From: an uncultured Planctomycetaceae bacterium
GTDB lineage: Bacteria > Planctomycetota > Planctomycetia > Pirellulales > Pirellulaceae
Direction: 5' to 3'
DNA: 8,176 nucleotides
Assembly (NCBI GenBank): GCA_903927685.1
Contig: CAIYOB010001517.1
Coordinates: 1-8,176 of the forward strand
Positions 1 to 5,595 of this stretch are shown one piece after another. The position numbers and the translations under genes are program-made. Each line of letters opens with the position of its first letter. The first letter of the stretch is position 1. The notes under the pieces were generated by a model. That model did not search any database and had not been told where the DNA came from. It was given only the letters and a program-made list of their open reading frames with translations.

Positions 1-566
1 AGTTGCCGACGAAACTCGTCCAACTTGCGGTTGTTCTCTTCAAAGACCTGGGCTTGTGTCCGTCGCAAGTCGTCGCGTTGCTGCTCGGTCAGGCCGAGTT
101 TCTCGCCGACGTCCTTGTCCAGCAGGACTCCGATGATCCCCAGACTGCCCCAGTCCATCTGCGTCTGCCGGATGATCTGCTGGAGGCGTTGGGTTTGTTC
201 GCGGTTCAGGATGGCGCGGGCCTTGTTTTCGGCTTCGTCGCTCAAAGCCTGAATCCGTTCGCGATACAGCTGCCCGCGTTTCCGGGGGTCTTTTTCGTTG
301 AGTTCCTGGGAGCGGTACAGCGCGCCCACTTTGCTTCGCATCTCGTCCTGCGCCTGCTTGATCTTGTCCCATTGGTCATTCGTCAGTTGCAGTTCTTCTT
401 GAACCTGCGGGTTGGCCAACCATTCCAACGAGCGGCCGTAGGGATTGCTGAACGGCCGGGAAAACGGGGTCGGCGGGCTTGGCAGTCCGGGGGGCTGGCC
501 GAAAGCGAGCGCATTGAGCCAGAACGCGCAGGCGGCGACGGCGAGCGGGCGGCACACACGGTACAT
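1..566 (-). CDS. Secreted LTXXQ-motif (Spy/CpxP-like) protein, C-terminus outside the window
   Basis: This is a 5' partial gene: 188 complete codons are readable from ATG at 566-564 to the window edge, with no stop. The start follows a GGAG (578-575) at 8 bases. Residues 1-23 form a signal peptide (basic start, hydrophobic AVAACAFWLNALAF, then G-Q). A Pro-rich stretch follows at 25-45. The rest is charged and predicted helical, with two LTXXQ-type motifs: LTNDQ (61-65) after EELQ, and LTEQQ (159-163) after EKLG. That spacing and composition resemble the periplasmic Spy/CpxP helical proteins, which act as chaperones or envelope-stress sensors, and many planctomycete proteins carry the same repeat without a known role. 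Sequence seen: signal peptide and motifs. Inferred: periplasmic location. Function is not established. It has its own promoter and is separated from the upstream minus-strand gene by a terminator. Confidence 0.8.
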   Translation of the reverse strand, partial: MYRVCRPLAVAACAFWLNALAFGQPPGLPSPPTPFSRPFSNPYGRSLEWLANPQVQEELQLTNDQWDKIKQAQDEMRSKVGALYRSQELNEKDPRKRGQLYRERIQALSDEAENKARAILNREQTQRLQQIIRQTQMDWGSLGIIGVLLDKDVGEKLGLTEQQRDDLRRTQAQVFEENNRKLDEFRRQ

Positions 567-612
567 CGCTGATTCTCCGGGACGAGAGACGGGAGCCAAG
601 AATCCGAGATGC

Positions 613-630
613 GACGCCGGGTTGGGCGTC
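613..630 (-). promoter_or_regulatory. Hairpin in the 5' leader of the LTXXQ gene
   Basis: On the minus strand GACGCC (630-625) pairs perfectly with GGCGTC (618-613) around the 6-base loop CAACCC. It falls just downstream of the predicted transcription start and about 45 bases ahead of the start codon. It could stabilise the leader RNA. No known riboswitch or leader family is recognised, and it could be incidental in GC-rich DNA. Confidence 0.35.
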
Positions 631-642
631 TGTTGTGTGGCG

Positions 643-648
643 ATTATA
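643..648 (-). promoter_or_regulatory. Predicted -10 box (TATAAT) of the LTXXQ gene
   Basis: The minus strand reads a perfect TATAAT at 648-643, in the gap between the BBP7 terminator and the LTXXQ gene, 76 bases before the start codon. The -35 is poor: at 17-base spacing the hexamer is GTGCAA, matching TTGACA at three positions. The consensus -10 in otherwise very GC-rich DNA and its position right after a terminator support a housekeeping-sigma promoter, with transcription starting near 636. Confidence 0.5.
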
Positions 649-678
649 CCCGCTGGCGGGGGAAATTGCACGCTGGGC

Positions 679-720
679 AAGAAAAAAAGAACCGCCGGGC
701 AGCCAGCGGCGGCCCGGCGG
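679..720 (-). terminator. Intrinsic terminator of the BBP7-like gene
   Basis: Read on the minus strand, CCGCCGGGC (720-712) and GCCCGGCGG (700-692) form a perfect 9-bp, almost all G:C stem around an 11-base loop. It is followed at once by TTCTTTTTTTC, a T-rich tract at 691-681. It starts 34 bases after the stop codon of the barrel gene. This is a textbook Rho-independent terminator and isolates that gene from the LTXXQ gene downstream. Confidence 0.9.
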
Positions 721-754
721 ACAAAGTCTGCCCCCCGTCGGATTCACGTCCCGC

Positions 755-2104
755 TCACCACATGTACTCGGCCCCGATGGTGAAGCCGTCGTAGAACAGC
801 GAGCCGTCGTCCACAACCAGCGGAATCCGCTCGTTCACCGCGAGCGTGGGGTTGAAGTTCTCCATCGCGATGGCCACGCCCTCGACGAACATCATCTGGT
901 AGCCGCCGCGGACGGTAAAGTTGTGGCTGACTTGATAGGTCATCAGGAACTGCAGTTCGCCGATGAAGGACACCACGTCGTTGCCCAACGCTTCCGGCGT
1001 GATAAAGGCAATGTAGTTGTCATACGGATCGTGCCCGTCCATCGTCGTGTTGATCTTGACGTTGTTGCCATAGATGCCCGCCTTGCCGTCCAGACCCAGC
1101 CGCAAGCCCGGCAACAGGCACAGCCACGCGTCGCCACCCACCTGGGCCCCCGTCATGTAGTTGCGGGTCTTCAGGTCGTACAAGGCGTCGCCGCCACTTT
1201 CCTCGCCCGGAGGCAACTCCTGGTCGCGATCCGCGTACGAGTAGAACTGCAGCCGGTCTTCCAGTTGGAAATGTCGCACGCCGACCAGCCACGAGCCTTG
1301 CGTCAGGCAGGTCGGGCCCATCCAGCGGCGGCGATAGTTCAGTTCCAGGCTGTTGAACTTGCTGTCCAGGCTGACCCGCTGGTACTCGGCCTGATGGAGT
1401 TGTTCGATCTCGCCGTCCAGGCCAAAGTTCTCGAAGGCCGCGTACAATTGGTCGGTCGGAGATGTGACTTCTGCCTGCTCCGACGAATCATTCAGGCCAA
1501 AGTAGGTGAACTCCAAGTTGCTGCCGGGGCCGGTCTGCCAGACCCCTGTGATCCGCAGGCTGGGATCCAGCGAATCGAGCGCCAAGTCGTTCGAGGTGAT
1601 CACGGCGGGGCCGACCGGGCCCAACCGGGAGAATTCCTGGAATGCGGCATCGTCGTCGCGTCGCAGGAAGACGGCTTCGGCATGCACGTCAAACCAGTGC
1701 GGGGCACAACAAGTCGTCTCGCTGTACGGGGCCAGCATCGCCAGCAGCCCGGCCAGATGCCTGCCCAGCGGCGTGGTCCGGTGGCCGTCGCTCAGCAGGT
1801 ATTCGCCCGAGCCGTCGCCACAGTCCCCCGACGCGCAATCGCCCTCGGCAGCGGCGGTTTCCTCGCTGACCGGCACCATCGCCTGCGGATCGCCATAGTA
1901 CGTCATGGGAACGGCATAAGGGCCAGCCGGCCCCGCCGGGCCCGGTCCGTACACAACCCCGGGGCCCGCAGGTCCGTAAACCATCTGCGGCGGCGCCGCC
2001 GCATACGGTTGTCCATAAGGCATCTGCCCATACGATTCGGTCCGACAGGCAACCAATGCCATGACCGCAAGCATGCCGATCCGCCAAGGCCACTGAATCT
2101 TCAT
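755..2104 (-). CDS. BBP7-family outer membrane beta-barrel protein
   Basis: This 449-residue protein is probably an outer-membrane barrel of the planctomycete BBP7 type. Residues 1-26 are a signal sequence (MKIQWPWRIGMLAVMALVAC then RTESYGQ). LVAC at 17-20 also fits a lipobox, so lipid anchoring is possible. Residues 27-80 are a Gly/Pro/Tyr-rich spacer with PAGPGV and PGPAGPAGP stretches. An acidic, Cys-containing segment follows (C90, C95, C132, C133). The barrel region begins near 137 with WFDVHAEAVFLRRDD, a typical BBP7 opening. It continues through alternating strands (NSLELNYRRRW at 251-261, VGVRHFQLEDRLQFYS at 274-289, LRLGLDGKAGIYGN at 334-347) to the end FYDGFTIGAEYMW. The terminal aromatic residue suits BAM recognition. 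A longer reading from 2152 exists, but ATG 2104 has a GGAG 8 bases upstream and a proper signal peptide directly after it. The family is known mainly from sequence; pore function is inferred. Confidence 0.85.
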   Translation of the reverse strand: MKIQWPWRIGMLAVMALVACRTESYGQMPYGQPYAAAPPQMVYGPAGPGVVYGPGPAGPAGPYAVPMTYYGDPQAMVPVSEETAAAEGDCASGDCGDGSGEYLLSDGHRTTPLGRHLAGLLAMLAPYSETTCCAPHWFDVHAEAVFLRRDDDAAFQEFSRLGPVGPAVITSNDLALDSLDPSLRITGVWQTGPGSNLEFTYFGLNDSSEQAEVTSPTDQLYAAFENFGLDGEIEQLHQAEYQRVSLDSKFNSLELNYRRRWMGPTCLTQGSWLVGVRHFQLEDRLQFYSYADRDQELPPGEESGGDALYDLKTRNYMTGAQVGGDAWLCLLPGLRLGLDGKAGIYGNNVKINTTMDGHDPYDNYIAFITPEALGNDVVSFIGELQFLMTYQVSHNFTVRGGYQMMFVEGVAIAMENFNPTLAVNERIPLVVDDGSLFYDGFTIGAEYMW

Positions 2105-2112
2105 CGATGTGT

Positions 2113-2116
2113 CTCC
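2113..2116 (-). promoter_or_regulatory. Ribosome binding site fixing the start of the BBP7-like gene
   Basis: The minus strand reads GGAG at 2116-2113, 8 bases before ATG 2104-2102. This favours the internal start over the upstream in-frame ATG at 2152, whose extra 16 residues would mask the signal peptide. Confidence 0.7.
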
Positions 2117-2220
2117 GCGGCACAGAAGGATAGGAGAGCCGCTGCGCGACATAACCCAAGTTATCTAAACGGCTTAAACTGGCGCGAATCTGGGCCAGCA
2201 GCGCTAGTCCCAGCCGCTAC

Positions 2221-2269
2221 GTTCCGAAGAACCATGTGTTCTCGACACACACTATCGGTTCCGAACAAC
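2221..2269. repeat. Short direct repeat plus dyad, possible operator cluster
   Basis: GTTCCGAAGAAC (2221-2232) recurs as GTTCCGAACAAC (2258-2269), 11 of 12 bases identical and 37 bases apart. Between them AGAAC-N5-GTTCT (2228-2242) is a dyad, and GTTCCGAAC (2258-2266) is itself a GTTC/GAAC palindrome. The second copy ends three bases before a TAGAAT hexamer. This arrangement resembles paired binding sites for a dimeric regulator. Only the repeats are seen; the regulatory role is inferred, and elements this short may be chance. Confidence 0.35.
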
Positions 2270-2394
2270 AGCTAGAATCAACACTTCCGGCACGGACGGC
2301 AGAATCACCTCAGTTTGCCTGCTTTAACATCGCTGCGCCCCCCTTTCCCGCCGCTGGGCGATGCGAAACAATCTTGGCAACCATCTTGGCTTGG

Positions 2395-2401
2395 AAGGGA
2401 G
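2395..2401 (+). promoter_or_regulatory. Ribosome binding site fixing the start of the TerC gene
   Basis: AAGGGAG ends 9 bases before ATG 2411. It selects that start over the in-frame ATG at 2315, whose extra 32 residues are Pro-rich, polar and unlike the family's N-terminus. Confidence 0.75.
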
Positions 2402-2410
2402 AATCGGGTT

Positions 2411-3169
2411 ATGGAATACCTCGTGGCTTTCGCCGCCTTGTCGGCGATGGAGATCGTGCTGGGCATCGACAACATCGTGTTCATCGCTGTGCTGGTCGGG
2501 CGGTTGCCCGAGGCCGAGCGGGGCAAGGCGCGGCAGTTGGGCCTGCTGTTGGCCTTGGTGACGCGGATCCTGCTGTTGTTGACCATCTCGTGGATTGTCC
2601 GCTTGGTCGATCCCATCTTTCACTTGTCGTCGCTGGGACTGTCCGGCGCCTGGCTGGGCGAAGAGGTCGACGCCGTGTCCTGGAAGGACCTCATCCTGGC
2701 GGGCGGCGGACTGTTCTTGATTTGGAAGAGCGTCCACGAAATCCACAAGAAAGTGGAGGGCACGGACGAGGAGCGGGCGGTGGCGGTGCATGCCGGCTTT
2801 GGCACGGTGCTGGTCGAAATCGCCCTGTTCGACATCCTGTTTTCGCTGGATTCCGTGATCACCGCCGTCGGGATGGTCAAGCCCACGACGACGGGACTGA
2901 TGGTCATGATCGGAGCCGTGGTCGTGGCCATGCTGGTGATGCTGGTGTTTGCGGGCAAGGTCAGCGACTTTATCGAACGCCATCCGACGCTGAAGATGCT
3001 GGCCCTGAGCTTCCTGATCCTGATCGGCGTGATGCTGGTCGCCGAGGGGGTGGGGACCCACTTTGACCGCAAGTACATCTACTTTGCGATGGCGTTTTCG
3101 CTGCTGGTCGAGCTGTTGAACTTGCGGATGCGGACCAAGGCGGGGCGGAAGAAAACGGCCGCCGCCTGA
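2411..3169 (+). CDS. TerC-family integral membrane protein (putative metal ion exporter)
   Basis: This 252-residue polytopic inner-membrane protein is a full-length TerC/YgdQ-type family member. The first acidic signature EIVLGIDN (14-21, E14, D20, N21) lies in the first membrane helix. The second, EIALFDILFSLDS (136-148, E136, D141, D147), lies mid-protein. Other family hallmarks are WKDLILAGGGLFLIWKSVHEIH (split near 91-112), HPTLKMLALSFLILIG (191-206) and YIYFAMAFSLLVELLN (222-237). About seven hydrophobic helices can be drawn; the tail is basic (RTKAGRKKTAAA). The family is named after tellurite resistance, but characterised relatives such as Alx and the Bacillus MeeF/MeeY proteins export Mn2+, sometimes to metallate exported enzymes. 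Metal export is therefore the best inference, with no substrate shown here. No other ter genes are nearby. The next gene starts 96 bases downstream with no terminator between. Confidence 0.9.
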   Translation: MEYLVAFAALSAMEIVLGIDNIVFIAVLVGRLPEAERGKARQLGLLLALVTRILLLLTISWIVRLVDPIFHLSSLGLSGAWLGEEVDAVSWKDLILAGGGLFLIWKSVHEIHKKVEGTDEERAVAVHAGFGTVLVEIALFDILFSLDSVITAVGMVKPTTTGLMVMIGAVVVAMLVMLVFAGKVSDFIERHPTLKMLALSFLILIGVMLVAEGVGTHFDRKYIYFAMAFSLLVELLNLRMRTKAGRKKTAAA

Positions 3170-3254
3170 CGCCGCTGGTTGACAGAGGCCGCCCGGCCCG
3201 CACAATACGCCTTGTCCGACGTGGGGCGAGATTCGGCAGCAGTACCTCCGGAAG

Positions 3255-3260
3255 AAGGAA
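3255..3260 (+). promoter_or_regulatory. Ribosome binding site fixing the start of the MFS gene
   Basis: AAGGAA ends 5 bases before ATG 3266. An in-frame TTG at 3179 would extend the protein by 29 polar residues that add nothing recognisable to the MFS fold, so ATG 3266 is preferred. Confidence 0.65.
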
Positions 3261-3265
3261 TTCCC

Positions 3266-4666
3266 ATGCAACCTGTGGTCAGCGAGAACGGCGGGGCGGG
3301 CGCGCTGGAGCGCGTCACTTTTTACCATTGGGCGGTGGTGCTCATCGCTTCGTGCGGCTGGCTGTTCGACTGTATGGACCAGCGGATCTTCGCCTTGTCA
3401 CGCGAGCCGGCGCTCAAGGAAGTGATGTCCGCCGAAGTCGTGCCGGCCAGCGAGACCCCGGCCGAGCAGAAGAAGCGGGAGCAAGTCCGTGCGGCGCTGA
3501 TCAAGTCGTGGGGCGGCTGGGCCACGGGCATCATGATGATCGGCTGGGCGACCGGCGGGATCATCTTCGGGATGATGAGCGACCGCTGGGGACGGGTCAA
3601 GACGATGGTCGTGACCTTGCTGGTCTACTCCGGGTTTACGGGCCTGTCGGGCATCGCGCACACGCCGTGGGAATTCCTGGGCTATCGCTTCCTGGTCGGG
3701 CTGGGCGTCGGCGGCATGTTCGGGGCCGCCACAACCCTGGTCGCCGAAAGCGTGCCGGCGCACGTTCGGGCCGTCGCCTTGGGCTCCCTGCAGGCGCTCT
3801 CGGCGGGCGGCAATATCATCGGTTCGCTGTTGAGCACCGTGATCCGGCCGGGAGAAGCGGATTTCCTGTTTGGTCAGTCGGGCTGGCGGGTCCTGTTTTT
3901 CGTGGGCATCCTGCCGGCGATCCTGGTGGTGCCGATCATCTTCGTGCTCCGCGAGCCCGAGCGGTGGAAGGAAGCCAAACGCAAGGCCCGGGAAGCGAGC
4001 GGCGGTTCGCAGCATTTGGGCTCGGTGTCCGACTTGTTCCGTCATCCCCGCTGGCGGCGGAACACGCTGGTCGGCGTGTGCTTGGGGCTGGCCGGCATGG
4101 CGGGCCTGTGGGGCATCGGCTTCTTCTCGCCGGAACTGATCACGGGCGCGCTGCAAGCCCAGGGTGAGCCGCAGAGCGTGATCGACGTGGTCCGCGGCCG
4201 GGCCACGGCGTTGCAGGATGTGGGCGCGTTCTTGGGCATGGTGGTCTTCACGATCGTGGCGACCAGTGTCGGACGCCGGCCGGCGTTTTTCGGGGCCTTC
4301 ATCCTTTGCCTGGTGACGACGATCTTTGTCTTCAACCGACTGCACACCAGCACGGACGCCTATTGGATGTTGCCCTTGATGGGCTTCGCCCAGTTGTCCG
4401 TATTCGGCGGCTACTCGATCTACTTCCCGGAGATCTTCCCGACAAGGTTGCGGGGCACCGGGGTGGGCTTCTGTTACAACACGGTCCGCTACCTGGCCGC
4501 CGGATTTCCTCCGATGCTGATGTACCTGAACGCGATGCTGGTCGAGCAGGGCGTCGAGGAGCCGTTCCGCAAGGCGGCTACGTACCTGTCGTTCGTGTTC
4601 GCCCTGGGCTTGGTCGCGCTGATCTGGGCGCCCGAAACCAAAGGCCAGCCGCTGCCCGAAGACTGA
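3266..4666 (+). CDS. Major facilitator superfamily transporter
   Basis: This 466-residue inner-membrane secondary transporter has the usual MFS size and two halves of about six helices. Helix 1 is FYHWAVVLIASCGWLFDCMDQ (split at 19-39) with the acidic D35/D38 typical of organic-acid symporters. Motif A is GMMSDRWGRVK (102-112) after helix 2. RFLVGLGVGG (141-150) and TLVAESVPAHVR (157-168) follow. The second half has SVGRRPAFFGA (334-344), the conserved IYFPEIFPTRLRGTG (385-399) and a C-terminal APETKG (455-460), a sugar-porter-like ending. This mix points to the aromatic acid/H+ symporter or sugar porter branches; the substrate cannot be read. Unusual is a loop of roughly 45 residues between helices 1 and 2 (40-85), with a charged EQKKREQVR stretch. 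The gap after terC has no terminator; a lone TTGACA (3179-3184) sits there without a good -10. The next gene is 39 bases away, probably in the same transcript. Confidence 0.9.
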   Translation: MQPVVSENGGAGALERVTFYHWAVVLIASCGWLFDCMDQRIFALSREPALKEVMSAEVVPASETPAEQKKREQVRAALIKSWGGWATGIMMIGWATGGIIFGMMSDRWGRVKTMVVTLLVYSGFTGLSGIAHTPWEFLGYRFLVGLGVGGMFGAATTLVAESVPAHVRAVALGSLQALSAGGNIIGSLLSTVIRPGEADFLFGQSGWRVLFFVGILPAILVVPIIFVLREPERWKEAKRKAREASGGSQHLGSVSDLFRHPRWRRNTLVGVCLGLAGMAGLWGIGFFSPELITGALQAQGEPQSVIDVVRGRATALQDVGAFLGMVVFTIVATSVGRRPAFFGAFILCLVTTIFVFNRLHTSTDAYWMLPLMGFAQLSVFGGYSIYFPEIFPTRLRGTGVGFCYNTVRYLAAGFPPMLMYLNAMLVEQGVEEPFRKAATYLSFVFALGLVALIWAPETKGQPLPED

Positions 4667-4705
4667 GGCTGACGATCCTTAACTTCTTGCACAAGGAACT
4701 ACACC

Positions 4706-5491
4706 ATGAAGCGACGAGAATTCCTGGTGATCGGCGGAGCGGCGGGGTTGCTGCCGATGACCCGGGCGATGGCGGCCGACGGCCCGGCGGCGGGCGGCGA
4801 GCGTGACTATTATCAGCTGCAGGTGTACCACCTGGACAGCGCCGAACAGCGGGAGGGCTTTGATGCCTTTGCCCGGCAAGCGGCGATTCCGGCCTTGAAT
4901 CGGATCGGCGTCTCGCCCGTGGGCGTGTTCTATCCGCAGACCGACTTGAGCCCGGTCTACGTGCTGCTGCGGCATCCGTCCCTGGAGTCGGTGGTGACCC
5001 TGGTCCAACAACTGGGCAACGACCAGGAGTTCCTGGAACGGGGAGCCGCGTTCCTGGACGCCCCGGCGGACAAGCCGGCCTATCGCCGCATGGAGAGTTC
5101 CCTGTTGGTCGCCTTTCGCGGGATGCCCAAGCTGGAGACGCCGGTCAAATCGGCCGGGCGGATCTGCCAACTGCGGATTTACGAGAGCCCGAGCGTCAAG
5201 ACGGGCCAGAAGAAGATCGAGATGTTCAACGACGCCGGCGAGATCGAGATCTTTCGCCGCGTGGGCCTGAATCCGGTGTTCTTCGGCGAAGCCCTGGTCG
5301 GCAGCAAGCTGCCCAACCTGACCTACATGCTGATGTTCGACAGCGAGGACGCCATGAAGGCCGGCTGGAAGAAGTTCGGCGGCGACCCCGACTGGCAGCG
5401 ACTCCGCGGCCTGGACGAATACGCCGACCGCAATATCCTGTCGGGCATCACCAACCTGGTGCTCAAGCCGGCGGAGTATTCGCAGATCTAA
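4706..5491 (+). CDS. Tat-exported NIPSNAP-family protein with two NIPSNAP domains
   Basis: This 261-residue protein starts at ATG 4706, 8 bases after AAGGA (4693-4697). The N-terminus MKRREFLVIGGAAG is a twin-arginine (Tat) signal, R3-R4 followed by EFL, a hydrophobic stretch and a likely cleavage near AMA (21-23), so it is exported folded. The mature part looks like two ferredoxin-like NIPSNAP units. Unit 1 starts at YYQLQVYHL (35-43) and includes the helix around GFDAFARQAAIPALNRIG. Unit 2 starts at ICQLRIYESPS (153-163), with GEIEIFRRVGLNPVFFGEAL (178-197) and LTYMLMFDSEDAMKAGWKKF (205-224). NIPSNAP proteins are dimeric alpha/beta-barrel proteins of poorly defined role; Tat-borne tandem versions are common in Planctomycetes. 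The family call is strong, while no activity can be assigned. It probably shares a transcript with the MFS gene and is followed by a long hairpin. Confidence 0.88.
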   Translation: MKRREFLVIGGAAGLLPMTRAMAADGPAAGGERDYYQLQVYHLDSAEQREGFDAFARQAAIPALNRIGVSPVGVFYPQTDLSPVYVLLRHPSLESVVTLVQQLGNDQEFLERGAAFLDAPADKPAYRRMESSLLVAFRGMPKLETPVKSAGRICQLRIYESPSVKTGQKKIEMFNDAGEIEIFRRVGLNPVFFGEALVGSKLPNLTYMLMFDSEDAMKAGWKKFGGDPDWQRLRGLDEYADRNILSGITNLVLKPAEYSQI

Positions 5492-5511
5492 CGTCGGCCC
5501 TGTAACTGCCC

Positions 5512-5556
5512 GGACGGAATGGACAGCTGCAGTGCCCGCGCCGGTCCATTCCGTTC
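5512..5556. terminator. Long hairpin after the NIPSNAP gene, possible terminator
   Basis: The arm 5512-5524 pairs with 5544-5556 in a 13-bp stem with one G:T wobble (core CGGAATGGAC / GTCCATTCCG). The loop is 19 bases. It begins 20 bases after the NIPSNAP stop. There is no T-tract on either side, so it is not a classical intrinsic terminator. It could be a U-less terminator, a 3'-end stabiliser, or a regulator site in front of the next gene. Confidence 0.45.
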
Positions 5557-5595
5557 CGACCGGGTTCAACCGCACTATCCGCCTGTGGGGCCCCC

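Larger units (their letters stand above)
2105..2410. promoter_or_regulatory. Divergent intergenic region between the BBP7-like and TerC genes
   Basis: These 306 bases separate two divergently transcribed genes and must hold both promoters, although none is convincing by eye. A TAGAAT at 2273-2278 could be a -10 for the plus-strand gene, but it lacks a recognisable -35. Small inverted repeats are ATAAC/GTTAT (2151-2155 and 2160-2164) and CTGGC/GCCAG (2179-2183 and 2194-2198). A repeat cluster at 2221-2269 is listed separately. I looked for a manganese-sensing yybP-ykoY riboswitch, which accompanies some TerC-family genes, and saw no match. I see no convincing small gene. Confidence 0.5.

Noticed and set aside
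635..2275. Open frame of 546 codons on the plus strand antisense to the BBP7-like gene
   Set aside because: The translation is rich in Arg, His, Gln and Ala with no domain, and it runs through the terminator and intergenic DNA. It is a by-product of GC-rich codon use on the opposite strand.
2105..2410. yybP-ykoY manganese riboswitch upstream of terC
   Set aside because: I could not find the conserved internal-loop sequences or the expected stem arrangement in the leader region.
2411..3169. Tellurite resistance operon
   Set aside because: Only a TerC-family membrane protein is present; no TerA, TerB, TerD, TerE or TerZ-type neighbours occur in the window.
3179..3207. TTGACA at 3179-3184 as a promoter for the MFS gene
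   Set aside because: The -35 is perfect, but the hexamers at 16-19 base spacing (for example ACAATA, CAATAC) match TATAAT poorly. It is mentioned with the MFS gene and not annotated as a promoter.
2324..3328. Minus-strand open frame of 334 codons opposite TerC
   Set aside because: It is His/Gln/Arg-rich low-complexity translation antisense to a clear TerC-family gene.
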